Shown here: positions 22,240 through 33,367 of the stretch, piece by piece | How the letters are laid out: every line of letters begins with the position of its first letter | How positions within the stretch are numbered: position 1 is the stretch's first letter | NCBI GenBank assembly: GCA_033296885.1 | Contig: MU863980.1 | Span: forward strand, 1-64,000 | Length of the DNA stretch: 64,000 nt | From: Triangularia verruculosa | Lineage: Eukaryota; Ascomycota; Sordariomycetes; Sordariales; Podosporaceae | Direction: 5' to 3' | Position numbers and translations under genes: made by a program | Notes under the pieces: generated by a model | Seen by the model: the letters and a program-made list of their open reading frames with translations, nothing else | Databases searched by the model: none | Told to the model about the DNA's origin: nothing

Positions 22240-23075
22240 CTAAACCCGTTTCTTCGCACTGCCGACAACCCCCGCAGCCTCAAACACCCTCCTAATCTCC
22301 CGCACGCTCTGCACAAGCAACAAGCCCGGCACGACAGCCCACGGCGCGTTCATCCCGGCGTAATACCCCCAGTAGTAAACCCACTCGGGCCTGCTGTACT
22401 GCAGGCCATGGTACCGTTCAATGTAATGGCACGTCCCGTAGTACAATGCGACTCCGTACAAGTGGGCGATGCACACCACGATTTGGGTGATGTGTCGGAG
22501 GGCGGTTTGGTGGGTGGCGATGAAGTATATTGTGAGGAGGGAGAGTGGGCCCCAGATTAACTACCAACGAACGGTATCAGTTTTTGACCAAATGTGAAGG
22601 TGGGAAGGGAAAGGGGAAGACATACGACGGTAAGGGTCTCGATCCAGAGCATGAAGGGGTCCGCGGAGAGGTACCGGGAGTCGCTGAGGCTGTACTCCTT
22701 CCACAGCTGCGCGAAGAGGGACTGGGAGGGGGGAATTGTTTTGTGGTTGAGGACGAAGTAGCCTTCGAAAAAGATGTGGAGGAAGCCGCCTTTTAAACAT
22801 TATTAGTAAAGGCTTGTGGTATAGCAAGCAGGGGAGTTACATATAGCGAACCAGCTAATCACTGCTCGATCAGAGCTTTTCAGCAGTCTGGGGTTTGGAT
22901 TGGTATAGTTCACTAGTACGTGACATAGCACCACAAAACCGGCGATGAGACTGGCGAAGGAGAGGAGGATGGTGAGCAAGGGTGTGGTGTTTGCTGCGTA
23001 AAAGGGAATGGGGGCGTTGGGGGGGTAGTATGGGTGACTGGTGCCGTCGAGGGGGGAGTAAGGTGTGCTGCTCAT
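22240..23075 (-). CDS. EBP-type (EXPERA) delta8-delta7 sterol isomerase-like membrane protein
   Basis: Emopamil-binding-protein family; the animal and plant enzymes isomerise the sterol delta8 double bond in the ER. Minus-strand exons 23075-22841, 22789-22626 and 22560-22240 with introns of 51 and 65 nt; 239 aa. Four to five hydrophobic segments are visible. Residues matching the human active site are present: H and E in CGFLHIFFEGYF (HxxxE), E and T in MLWIETLTV, and N and W in YYAGMNAPWAVVPG. That supports a catalytic protein, though substrate is inferred. Fungi normally use the unrelated Erg2 for ergosterol C8 isomerisation, so this may act on other sterols or be a paralogue of EBP-like type. 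The first acceptor is a weak AAG, but the TTACTAATA branch site is strong and the frame closes. The C-terminal SAKKRV is an ER-retention-like basic tail. Confidence 0.9.
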
Positions 23076-23621
23076 TTTTTCTTTAAACTGTGGTAAATGG
23101 GGGGGGTAAAGATGGTAAAATGAGATATCAACCTTTTGTTGACATTTGGTATTGATGCTGATGAGAAAAGCGTGGTGGACCTTGATGGACGGGTGGGTTA
23201 GGTGAGCTGCGCTTTCAGGGGTAAACATCAATCGGCAGGGGTGGCACAGGCGCATATCAAGTCCCCTTCTCAACACCTCAAGACTACAATCACCGTTACT
23301 TATACTTTCAGAGTGGGAGGATTTGCTAAGCGATTATGAAGACCTGTTTACTACACTTTAACTCATAGTTAGATGGACACGCTGTAGGCAAAATACTGGT
23401 ACTGCAAGTCAGGTCTGATGTCGGTGATGAAGGAAAAGTCAGAGCGTATTGGAAATTGGCCTACTCCCATAGACAAGAAAGGTGTGAGATCTTTCCTTAG
23501 TGTGATGGGTCCATGTAGAGCCTAAATCAAGAATTTCGCTGAGCTGTCTCGACCACTTACCAGATTGACGGGTGATGTACTATAGAGATGGGGTCCATTA
23601 GAAGCACTGTCATTCAGCCAA

Positions 23622-23856
23622 TTGAAGTCTGAGGCTATATCTGTGGTTGAAAGGCATGGACATTTATTGAATGTACCAGTGTCACTATACTCTGATGCAT
23701 CTGGGTATAATGATACTGGTACATCAAACAGATCAGGATCACACCTTAAGAATAGTAGAAAAGGCCTATCAACTATCTTCTTTAAGCTTATTACTATCTT
23801 TTAACATGGTAAAAGTATCTTTTAAAGTGTTTATAATATCTTCCAAGGCTTATTAA
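23622..23856 (+). pseudogene. Possible Ty3/gypsy-type retroelement remnant (RNase H-like motif)
   Basis: One frame reads VPVSLYSDASGY, which resembles the start of the RNase H domain of Ty3/gypsy polyproteins; the expected continuation (hydrophobic GxxILxQ) appears in a different frame as GIMILVHQTDQD, so the copy would be frameshifted. The sequence is AT-rich and ends at the minisatellite. The match is short and from memory; it could be chance. Confidence 0.3.
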
Positions 23857-24060
23857 CTGTTTTTTTAAACCTTTTAACTATCTTTTAAAGCCTTTTGACT
23901 ATCTTTTAAGCCTTTTAACTATCTTTTAAGGCCTTTTAACTATCTTTTAAGGCCTTTTAACTATCTTTTAAGTCTTTTAACTATCTTTTAAGGCCTATTA
24001 ACTATCCTTTAAAGCCTTTTAACGATCTTTTAAGGCTTTTTGATCATCTTTCAATATTAT
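23772..24060 (+). repeat. Degenerate 20-22-bp minisatellite
   Basis: About 14 tandem units with a core CCTTTTAACTATCTTTTAAG. Units in the centre (about 23868-24010) are nearly identical and those at both edges are diverged, which suggests internal expansion. The array is AT-rich and lies about 220 bp from the 3' end of UTP10. Confidence 0.85.
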
Positions 24061-24276
24061 ATTCCCACTTTGCAGTGCCAGTTATGTCCAGGACGTGATG
24101 GATCATCATCTATTTGATGCCTTATAAGACCATTTAAATCAGATAGTAGTTTAATTCAGACAGAGACAACATCATAAACCCAAAAATATGCATTATTTAG
24201 TCAATAATCTATCGTTATAAACAAACGCTGCCACCCCTCCACCACTGCGCTGCCCGCCCCTTTTCTCCCCAGTTTT

Positions 24277-27200
24277 TTACTGCAACATCGAATCCAAACT
24301 CTCACCCAACTTCTCCTCAATCCCCACGATCCACCTCGCGTTCTCCCTCTCAACCCCCTCATCCTCATCATCCTGCAGCTCACTAATCCTAGGCAACATC
24401 TCCGCCAGTCCTCTCAGCCACTCCTCCTCCAATCTCTCCGTCAAGCCCTGCTGGACCTTGATCACCGCCAATCTCACCGCCACAACCGACGACTCGAGGT
24501 GCTTCAACAAGCTGGTATTCAGCTCCTTCCTGTGCTCCTGCGAGTCCACCGCCGCAGCCAACTCCACCACAGCCGGGATCAACTCCTCAGTAGCATCAAA
24601 GTGCGCCGCGTGCAGGAACTGCTCGATCAAAACCGGAGCAACGGCATTGTAATGTGACGGCGCCTGCCAGAAGCCATCCTGGTCATGCTTGAAGCAGGTA
24701 GTCAGAGTACAAACAACACGCTGCCAGAGAAGCTTCTCGTTAGCATCCGCAAAGTTTGTCCCCGACAAGATACTGCTCGCGCTGTCGACAATGTACGAGG
24801 CGTAGTTGGTGATGATGGACTTGAGAGCCTCAAAGAAGGCGTCCAAAAAGGTGTACAAGCTCACCAACCGCAGAGTGCGGCCGCTCGCGTCGCTCTTGGG
24901 AAGTCCAGACCAGCCCCACTCGATCAGCTTCGAAAAGACGGGACGGAAGATGGCGTCGTGAAGTTTGTAGATCATCTTGAGAGCCGTCTGGATGATCAGG
25001 CTGTCAATTTTTTCCAGCTGGGCAACGCTGAGCTCGGCCTTGATTTCGCCTGTGGCAACCATTCTCCGGAGATCGAGGGTTTTAGTGAAGATTTCGGACA
25101 GGATGTTGGTATGCTTGGCGACGACTGTACGGGAATGCTTGTCGAGTGCCAGACCAAGGATCTCAAGGAACTCGGTGATGGCAGAGTAGCCCGCGTTGGC
25201 GGCAGTAGCCCAGTTGTTGTTGAGAGCAGTATACAGAACCTTAGCATCGACCAGCTTAGCCAGTAACTGCAAGCAATGAGAGCGGTTGCGAGCAGACTCT
25301 TGGTCAAGCTCAGCGGCGGCTGAGGCGTTGGAGCAAGCAAGGAGTCTATCCAGGGAAGCTCCCGAGATCATGTAGGGAATGTGCTGGGCCAACGCAGCCA
25401 TAAAGGCATACGAAGCGTTGTGCAGCTCGGTGTTGGGCTTGTCTCCAACCAAACTCTCCTCCAAGTATCCCAACGCCTTGGGAATAGCCACGGGCAGGAC
25501 GGGCACAATGCCATCTTGAAGGACATCGACAAGCGAAGCCAAGCACAACAGCGCCATGAGCCGAAGAGATTGCGACGACTGGCCAAGGCAGTGATCGCCT
25601 GCGATAGTCTGGGCAGCGGCGGCAACAGCGTCAAGGTCCTTCTTGCCGTACTTCTCAGAGATCTTGTCAACACACGTCACGGCTGTGTGCTTGTAGTTCA
25701 TGTCATCCGACTCCCGAATGACGGCTGTCAGCTGCGGCAGGAATGCCAACAGAGCCTCGCGCGACTTGGGATCGCTCGTGCTCTCCTTGTCCACGCGAAG
25801 CTCCAGCGCCTGCAACACCTTGCGGCGCAAGCCAACATCCGGTCTCTCCAGCAACGAGTCCACGCTCTTGATGAACTCGGAAATGGACAACAGGTTAAGC
25901 AGCTTGGCCAAGGCATCGCCGCACCGGCCGTAAAGCACCTTCTTGGTCTTGAGGCTGCTCGCCAATGCCAAAATACCTTCCAGAAGTTTAGCATACGAGT
26001 CCCGAATCTTAACGGATTCCATGTCATCCCTCTCGGCCAGAGCTGTGATTTCCTGCTTGAGGCGGTTGTTGGAAAGAAGGTGGGGGAGCAGGGCGAGCTG
26101 TTTCAACGCGGTCTTATCGACGTCGGAACCGGTGCCAATGAGACTGGTGGAAAGCGCAGGCTTGGGCTTGAAGATGTCGTTGACCAAGTCCAGGAACTTG
26201 ATCAAAGAGTGAAGCTGAATCTCCACAGAGAAGCGGCTCATGATGTATGAGGTGAAAGAAAACATCTCATCCGTCGCTCCATATCTGTCAACAAACATGG
26301 CAAGCACGGCAAACAAGAAGTCATCCGGCCCAAGATTCTCGACGAGAGAGATAAAAATCTCCCGCTTCCGAGTGGGAGGAATATGCTCATAGGCGGTCAC
26401 GAAGCTGGCCAAGAGGTCCTTGGTGCTGGCAACCAGATTACGCCCCTTACTGCGGAAGGTGGAAATCAACGGAGGAATGACCTGCTGAACGGTCTTCTTG
26501 ACAACGGATTGAGAGTAGTTGTCAGCCTGTCTCAGGACCGAGCTGCCCATGAAGGTGAAGATGGGCATCACGCTCTGCAGCACCACATCAGGAGCTGTGC
26601 GTGCCAGACTGGCAACAACCAACAGAGCCTCGTTTGTCACCTGCGTGCTCGAGGTGTTCTGAACGCAGGCGGCCAAGACATCACCGTAGCCAGCAGAGGC
26701 ATCAATTGTCAAGTCCTTGTTGTTATCATACGCCGGGATCATGGCGTCGATGCTGCTGAGGACCAGGGTCTGCATGTACCCAAGCTCCGAGCCGACCAAC
26801 TTTCTGAGGTGGTGAATATCCGTCAGAGTGGTGAAAAGGCTAGGAAGAAGCTCCGGATGGTTCTCAGGCTTGGAGCCCTGAACAAGTTCGAGCACAAAGT
26901 TCATCTTCTTGATGGCCTTGTCGAGTTCTGGGCTGATGCCATTGGTATTTACAGCAAGGGTTGCTGTGCTGGTGCGTCTCCGTTTGTTAGTGGGAGCCTC
27001 GGATGCCATTCTATCTTCATACTGAAGAGAATCAACAAAGGCCAGGAGAATATCTGTGGTCAAGTCAACCTTCCTCAACAGATCGGCAGCCTCCACAGCA
27101 GCAGCATCGTGGCCAGGGGATTGAGACAGTTCAAGCATGACGTTGGCAGTCGACAATTTGGCCTGAGACTTCATTGACGGCCACATCTTGGCGATACGCT

Positions 27201-29642
27201 CGAAAATAGCAGCGACGAGGGTTGGCCTGGTCTCGGGATCCTTGACAAGCTGGAAGAGCAACTCCAATCCGTCGGCATGGCTTGGAACGGCAGTCTCAAC
27301 GGCTGCTCGATCAAGCGCTGTTTCATCCAACGACTCCAAAGTCACACGCTCGGTAGCCTCGGTGGTTGTGATGGCAGCCCATGAACGGAGCATGTCAAGC
27401 AATAGATCGGTCCTGTATGTGCCGGAGATGCTCCTAATCTGATTCACAACCCCGAGCAAACGAAGCTTGACGGTGAGCAGTGGTGTCTCTGTGATGTGTG
27501 CGCAGAAAGATTTCAGAATCGCCAATCTCGCCTTCTTGTCGCCAGTCTTGGAGTTCTCCAACGCGCTGGAAATGATGATAGCAACCTGATCCTCGTGAGT
27601 GACAGCCTCTTCCAATGATGGAAGAAGAACTGATTCAAGAAGACATTTGGAAGCAGCGGAGTCCAGAGTATGGGAGAGGCCGTTTGCGCCATACAGATCC
27701 TTTGAGCCCCAGACGGTTTTGGTATCCTTAAAATTGGCTTTGAGGACTGCAATCAAATCTGCCGCAGCACGACGGACCTTCTTTGAGGGATCGGCCAACG
27801 CAACAGCGGCATAGATGGCAACGGCCTGCAAATCGGCAACTGCGGACTCGCTGTCCTTGACGCGGTTTTTGACTCGTTCCAACGCAGCCACCTTGGCCAA
27901 AGATGGGTATGGGCCGCACCAAACGCGCATGTAGAAGCTAAAGTAGAAAGCATTGCTGAGGGCCTGTTCACGGCTGAGGACAGGAGCAGCATCAAATCTG
28001 TCCAGGTCTGCTTGTTCGATAGCTGCCGACAAGAAGACGGAGCAAAGGTCGTTAAACAAGCCATTCTCCTGAGAAAGACATGAAGTTGCCGATGGTTTGA
28101 GTTTCTCAAATTGTTGAAGGGTCGAGTCGAGGCTTGGTCGTTCCTCAATCGCTGCAGCCTCCACGCCCTCCATCGCATCGTCTGACCCCTCGCCGATTGT
28201 CAGCTTAGGGCGGATGGCTGCCCCAAGCTTGAGTTCGAGCTCCTCAATGTTGAAATCAACCTCTTCGATGGCGGCGCGAATAGCATCACCATTCTTGTCC
28301 TTGAGCTGTGCCAGGCTCACGAGAGTAGAAGCCAATTCCTTGCGAATATTTCCGGCCGGGTCAATCTCGTCATTGATCTTATGGGCTGCCAGAAGCAATG
28401 ACTTGTAAATAACCTTGACTTGCATCTGATCCAAAAGTTTGCTTTCAATGATAGCCTTGACTTCGTGAAGCGCCCGGAGGTTTCCCCTCTTTGAGAGCCT
28501 GTCCACAAAGGCCAGAGCAGTTCCATTTGCAAGTTTACGGACGCATTGCGTCTTATTGACCTCTTTGAACTTGGCCACAAGATCATCGACTTTGAGAAAC
28601 GCCTTAGCGACCCGTGACGATACAGGCTTCGCGGCGCGGCCATACGCTAGGCAAGCCAGCGTGAGCATACCCTGAGGAACCGTCTTAGTTTGCCAGCCGG
28701 TCACAAGCTGATCCATAAAGGCGACAAGGGCGGCATCGTTGAGGCGACCCTTCCTGGCCAGGACAAGGACAGGCATGTAGCTGCTCATTTGAATCTCTGA
28801 GCTCTGCCTCATCATCATTGCTCTGCCCAATGTCGGGGTAACTTGCAGAAGAAGCTTTTGAGTGTTCTCCAACTGGATAGCCCTGTTTCCAGACCGCCCC
28901 TTGTCAATCATGGTGTTTACAGACTGTGTCATGACACTGAACCAAAGCATGTTGATGGCATGGTAATCATGCCCCTTGTCGCCCAATTCAAGCATGTACT
29001 CGGAAAGCGTAGACAGGAACTCGCGGTGATTTGTTGCCTGCGTAACAAGGACCTGAATTGGTGGGTTTGTCAAGGACCGAATATAGGGGTCCAGGAATCT
29101 GTACTCGTGGGGGAGGTTGGTCGGAAGTATCGAGAGCAAGGTGACGAATACTGGGATCGTGTGAAATGGGAGGAAGCATGTGATTAATGTGCGGGTGTTG
29201 AACTCATGAATCCTGTTCAACATTGTCAGCACTTGGCCGCAGTTAACACGGCGACAGACCAGACGCACCTAAATCTCCGAACTAGCCACTCAATGGCTTT
29301 GACAGCAGGCATGAGCTGTAGTCTGGCGCCTGCGAGGTGAAGAAATGATTCCACACGCTTGTCCAACACAGCGTTCTCCTCAGCTGTCATCTGTGTGCGG
29401 TCGGCCTGCTGACTTTGCTCACTGAACAGGTGGGCGCGAAAGGGCGAGAAGCGGTTGTCGATAGTACATAGCTCATCAAAGCCAGGGCGGCATGCTGTGT
29501 AGATTTCGGCATAAGTCTGGCCGGCGGCAACTTGAGGCTCGAAAATCAAGGATTTTGCGTGGGCGGCTTTGGCGAGCTTGCCTTGTAGAATGGCCCGGGT
29601 ATTGGCCTGAACAGCCTTGAGCTGTTCTTGAAGGGAAGACAT
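24277..29642 (-). CDS. UTP10: UTP10/HEATR1, U3 snoRNP-associated 90S pre-ribosome protein
   Basis: Large HEAT-repeat protein of the t-UTP/UTP-A subcomplex, needed for 18S rRNA processing and rDNA transcription in the nucleolus. Exons 29642-29269 and 29212-24277 with a 56-nt intron give 1,769 aa, near the usual size of fungal UTP10 (about 1,770-1,800). The N-terminus MSSLQEQLKAVQANTRAIL matches the family. The junction reads WLVRRFR-IHEFNTRTL, a conserved stretch in UTP10, confirming the splice. The rest is alpha-helical repeats; the end carries the conserved LIEWGWSGLP and, further on, a QGLTERLEEEWLRGLAEMLP segment with the acidic DDEDEGVERENARWI. A second in-frame ATG inside the intron gives a slightly different N-terminus but lacks the family start. 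Head to head with NOC3, another ribosome-assembly gene. Confidence 0.96.
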
Positions 29643-30088
29643 TATATCTTGATCGGCATGTATTTGTCGAATAGAGGCGTATATATGTCGAATCAAGGCG
29701 TATATTTGTCGAATAAAGGCGTAATTGCTATCCGTAAATGCCTATGGCTTCGCGTGATAGGCCTATTGCTAGATAATGACTCTGTTGCCTGCCACGTCTT
29801 CCGACAAGAAGGACCGACGAATTGGTCGAATGGCGGCTTCCAGGTGTTAAGTAATTAGTCCCAGAACCTTTTGACTTTTGCGACAATCGCGAGTTGAACT
29901 CTAGAAATTTTGGGAAGTGGGTCGGATAAGGGAGCTCTGGCCAATAGGGCTTTGTCGATAAGGCTAGCTTTGGTGGGATGGATGCAGCTCGACCATCAGG
30001 GTCCAGAAAAAAATTCCAGGCTTGGGGACATTGCGATTCCAGTGATTGTTCAACGAAAACCCAACAATTTCGACAAACCCTTACGAAA
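29643..30088. promoter_or_regulatory. Bidirectional promoter of UTP10 and NOC3
   Basis: 446 bp between two ribosome-biogenesis start codons. It carries three tandem units of about 20 bp (annotated separately) and further scattered TTGTCGA-like sequences (29953 region and, in reverse, near 30069). The close divergent arrangement suggests co-regulation. Confidence 0.55.
29659..29721 (+). repeat. Triple 19-21-bp tandem repeat in the UTP10/NOC3 promoter
   Basis: Three consecutive units of the form TATWTGTCGAATMRAGGCG, 17 bp from the UTP10 start codon. Core TGTCGAAT and AAGGCG are kept in all three, with substitutions between. Possible factor-binding array within the UTP10 leader. Confidence 0.75.
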
Positions 30089-32143
30089 ATGGCCGACTCT
30101 TTGACCATACGTCCCTCCAAGAGGAGAAGAGTCTCTCCTTCTCGGGAAACAACCGACGGATCGAACGGGAACGACACCAAAATCCAAAAGCAGTTCTTCA
30201 AAACTGCCGCCAACTGGAATCTCGAACAAAGTTACGAAGAGCGGTCGCGGAAAGGCAAGAAGAAGGATGCAAGGAAGGCAGCTGCCGAGGGTGGGAGGCT
30301 CCCCGCCAGGACTGCCGGAGGAACGTGGACTGTGAAGGAGGAGGATGCCGCCTCTGTGGCGAGCGACAGTGAATGGCTCGAGGGCGAAGACAACGAAGAT
30401 GCCGAACCCGAAGAAGCGGAAGCTGCTCCCGAAGAGCCCCAGATCCCCGAAAAGGAGCAAATTCGACGTGCGCAGGAAGAACTTGCCAAGGTCGCGACAC
30501 AATTGAACGAAGACCCTGAGGAATACCCTGGTGCATTCAAGGCCATGTCTAGAATTGGCGACTCCCAGATCATGGCCATCAAAAAGATCTGCATGGTCAC
30601 GCAGATGACAGTCTACAAAGATGTCATCCCAGGTTACCGCATACGGCCTGCCACTGAGGAGGCAGGCGAGAAGTTGTCGAAGGAGGTCAAGCGGCTGAGA
30701 ACATACGAGCAGGCGTTGGTGACGGGCTATCAAGGGTACATCAAGAAGCTTGCGCATTTCGCTGCTTCGCCATCAGCCGATACCAGCAAGCGCGGCCAAC
30801 CTATTTCCAGCATTGCCATCACCTGTGCTTGCACTCTAGTCAACTCAGTGCCACATTTCAACTTCCGGGGCGAGCTGCTGAGGATACTGGTCAAGAAGCT
30901 GAGCACACGCAAGGTTGATGCCGACTTTATCAAGTGCAGAGAGGCTCTCGAGACTCTGTTCAAGGAAGATGAAGAAGGAAACGCGTCTATGGAAGCAGTC
31001 TCACTTCTCAGTAAGATGATGAAGGCCAAGGAATACCGTGTTGATGAAAGTGTACTCAACACTTTCCTTCACCTTCGTCTTCTTGGTGAGTTTGCCGGCA
31101 AGGCCTCTCAAGACAGGGCTGAACGTCCAAGCGATGGATTCAATGGGAAGAAGTTGAAACAAAAGAAGCAGTTCCGTACGAAGCTGGAACGCAAGCTTAT
31201 GAAGGAACAAAAGGAGGCTGAAAAGGTCATGGCTCACGCAGATGCTGCCGTCAGCCACGAAGAAAGAGAGAAGATGCAATCAGAAACCCTGAAGATGGTT
31301 TTTGCAACCTATTTCAGGGTCTTGAAGGAACGAGTACCGCATCTCATGGGGGCTGTTCTTGAAGGGTTGGCCCAATATGCCCATCTCATCAACCAGGATT
31401 TCTTTGGCGATCTCCTTGAAGCCCTCAAGCAGCTCATCCGTTACAGCGAGGTGCCCGAGGAAGAGGAGGACGAGGATAAACCCATGGCGGACGGCGACGA
31501 CGAGGAGGAAGAGATTGTCAGGGATACTAGCCGAGAATCTCTCCTCTGCACTGTCACAGCATTTGCTCTCCTTGAGGGCCAGGACGCCCATAACGCTCGC
31601 ACCGACTTGCACCTCGACCTGTCCTACTTCATCACCCATCTCTACCGTGGCCTTGTTCCGCTTTCAGTTAACCCTGATCTTGAGCTCGGTGCCAAGTCAC
31701 TTCATCTCTCCGACCCCAACGATGAGTCAGGCAGCACCCGCAGAGATACCAAGATCAACGTTCAGACCACGACAGTCTTGCTTATGCGCTGCTTGAGCGG
31801 TGTGCTCCTTCCACCATGGAACATCCGCTCCGTCCCGCCTCTTCGTTTGGCAGCTTTCACCAAGCAGCTCATGTCGGTTGCCCTCCAGCTGCCCGAGAAG
31901 TCATGCCAGGCGATGTTGGGACTCTTGGGCGAAGTGGTGCATACACACGGCAGGAAGGTCAATTCGCTATGGAACACCGAAGAAAGAAAGATGGACGGAA
32001 CATTCAAGCCATTGGCCGAGACAGTGGAGGGAAGCAACCCATTCGCCACGACTATCTGGGAGGGAGAGCTCCTGAAGAAGCACTACTGCCCCAAGGTCAG
32101 GGAGGAGCTGAAGGCTATGGAGAAGGAGCTTAGGAATCTTTGA
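30089..32143 (+). CDS. NOC3: NOC3, nucleolar complex protein of 60S biogenesis and replication licensing
   Basis: Noc3 acts with Noc2 in export of pre-60S particles and, in yeast, in pre-replicative complex formation. Single exon, 684 aa (yeast Noc3: 663). The reading frame is open upstream to 29978, but the ATG at 30089 (MADSLTIRPSKRRRVSPSR) fits family length and has the usual KRRR nuclear signal. Seen: an acidic N-terminal part, the NOC3p domain with GDSQIMAIKKICMVTQMTVY, DVIPGYRIRP and YQGYIKKLAHFA, SSIAITCACTLVNSVPHFNF, then the CBF/Noc domain with LKMVFATYFRVLKE and DLHLDLSYFITHLYRGLVPL, and LLRCL-like helices near the end. Basic and Glu/Lys-rich helices (KKQFRTKLERKLMKEQKEAE) separate the two domains. 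Firm call. Confidence 0.95.
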   Translation: MADSLTIRPSKRRRVSPSRETTDGSNGNDTKIQKQFFKTAANWNLEQSYEERSRKGKKKDARKAAAEGGRLPARTAGGTWTVKEEDAASVASDSEWLEGEDNEDAEPEEAEAAPEEPQIPEKEQIRRAQEELAKVATQLNEDPEEYPGAFKAMSRIGDSQIMAIKKICMVTQMTVYKDVIPGYRIRPATEEAGEKLSKEVKRLRTYEQALVTGYQGYIKKLAHFAASPSADTSKRGQPISSIAITCACTLVNSVPHFNFRGELLRILVKKLSTRKVDADFIKCREALETLFKEDEEGNASMEAVSLLSKMMKAKEYRVDESVLNTFLHLRLLGEFAGKASQDRAERPSDGFNGKKLKQKKQFRTKLERKLMKEQKEAEKVMAHADAAVSHEEREKMQSETLKMVFATYFRVLKERVPHLMGAVLEGLAQYAHLINQDFFGDLLEALKQLIRYSEVPEEEEDEDKPMADGDDEEEEIVRDTSRESLLCTVTAFALLEGQDAHNARTDLHLDLSYFITHLYRGLVPLSVNPDLELGAKSLHLSDPNDESGSTRRDTKINVQTTTVLLMRCLSGVLLPPWNIRSVPPLRLAAFTKQLMSVALQLPEKSCQAMLGLLGEVVHTHGRKVNSLWNTEERKMDGTFKPLAETVEGSNPFATTIWEGELLKKHYCPKVREELKAMEKELRNL

Positions 32144-32251
32144 TGATCTGCTGGGCGTTAGATGGAGCGTTAATAGTTATTCAAGTTTATGTCAGCGTCA
32201 AAACAAGCATTGGAAAAATATGCCTTTTTTTATTTCTTTTTTCACATGAGA

Positions 32252-33077
32252 TTATTGCTTTTTATTCCACTCAACACATTCTTTCAGCGTGACACCGCTC
32301 CCACCGAAGCAGTCCAGAGCACTGCCAATAGTAAGGTCGATTTTACCGTTGCTCAGCTTCTTGACCATTTCCAGGTCATCCAGATTACGGCCACCGCCAG
32401 CATATGTGACAGGAATACTGCACCACTTGGCCAAGCTCTCTACCAGCTTCTCGTCAATGCCACGCTGCAGGCCCTCGTTGTCAGCAGCATGGATGAGAAA
32501 CTCTGAGCAATATGGCTCGAGCTGTTTGATAGATTCTGTCTCTTCATCAGCCAGGCACTTACACCTAAAACCAAACTGCAAACTTACCCTCACAAACCTC
32601 CATATCCGTAATCGTCTGCCACTTATCCATCGCCACAAACCACCTATCCTCGCCCTTCCTCCTGCACGACAAATCAATCACCAGCTTCTCCTTATCCCCA
32701 CCCAGCGCAGCCAAGACCTTATCCAACCTCTCCTGGGAAAACGTCCCATTGGGAAACAGATACGAGGTGATGATCACTTTGGACGCTCCGAGGTCTATCC
32801 ACTCCTGGGCGTTGGTTTCGTTAATACCACCGCCTACTTGCAGGTGGCCGGGCCAGGCGGCTAGGGACTCGATGGCTGCTTCCCTGTTGCCCGGGCCGAG
32901 CATGATGACGTGGGCTCCCTCGAGGCCATTGTCTTTGTAGAGCTGGGAGAAGTGGGAGGGGGGGTGAGGGGAGATGAAGTTGGTTTGGAGGGAGGAGGTT
33001 TTGGAGTCGAGGGTGCCGCCGACGATTTGCTTGACTTGGCCGGCGTGGAGGTCGATGCAGGGGCGGAAACGGGTCAT
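32252..33077 (-). CDS. HIS6: Phosphoribosylformimino-5-aminoimidazole carboxamide ribotide isomerase (HisA, HIS6)
   Basis: Fourth step of histidine biosynthesis, an Amadori isomerisation in a TIM-barrel enzyme, cytosolic. Exons 33077-32588 and 32535-32252 with a 52-nt intron give 257 aa, the family length. Seen: start MTRFRPCIDLHAGQVKQIVG with the catalytic Asp in IDLHAG, HVIMLGPGN, LQVGGGIN (phosphate loop), SKVIITSYLF, FLIHAADNEG, and the second phosphate site VTYAGGGRN, ending KECVEWNKKQ. For the acceptor I chose the CAG at 32538-32536, which gives MEVCEESIKQLEPY; an upstream AAG acceptor is possible and would only change a few residues. Divergent from FAF1 with 290 bp between ATGs. Confidence 0.94.
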
Positions 33078-33367
33078 TTTTTTGAGTGAGTGGAATGAAA
33101 GGGTGGTGAGCAAACAAATAGGGGGTGAAAAGGGGGGGTAGGAAGTGAGTGAGAGTTGGCGGGGTAGCTTTTGGGGAAGGGGTGAGTGATGTGGTGGTTG
33201 TGCGATTGTCGGAGGGGTGAGTGCGTAACAGATAAGATAAGGAAAGCCATCGAGGTTCTGCGACCGCAAGCTCTCAAAATTTTAGGCCAGAGCTCCCATC
33301 GCACCAGCAACCTAGCTTCGTTTCCGCAAATTTACCACGGATTCACAGCAAAAGACTCAATCGCAAA

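Larger units (their letters stand above)
23076..24276. other. AT-rich intergenic region with repeat debris
   Basis: 1.2 kb between EBP-type and UTP10 genes. The first 300 bp are promoter-like for EBP; from about 23300 the base composition turns AT-rich, unlike the surrounding genes. It contains a possible retroelement remnant and a degenerate 21-bp minisatellite, given below. No intact gene. Confidence 0.6.

Noticed and set aside
29226..29272. Direct read-through of the UTP10 first exon instead of splicing
   Set aside because: Gives WSVAVLTAAKC and a stop; splicing restores the conserved RRFRIHEFNTRTL.
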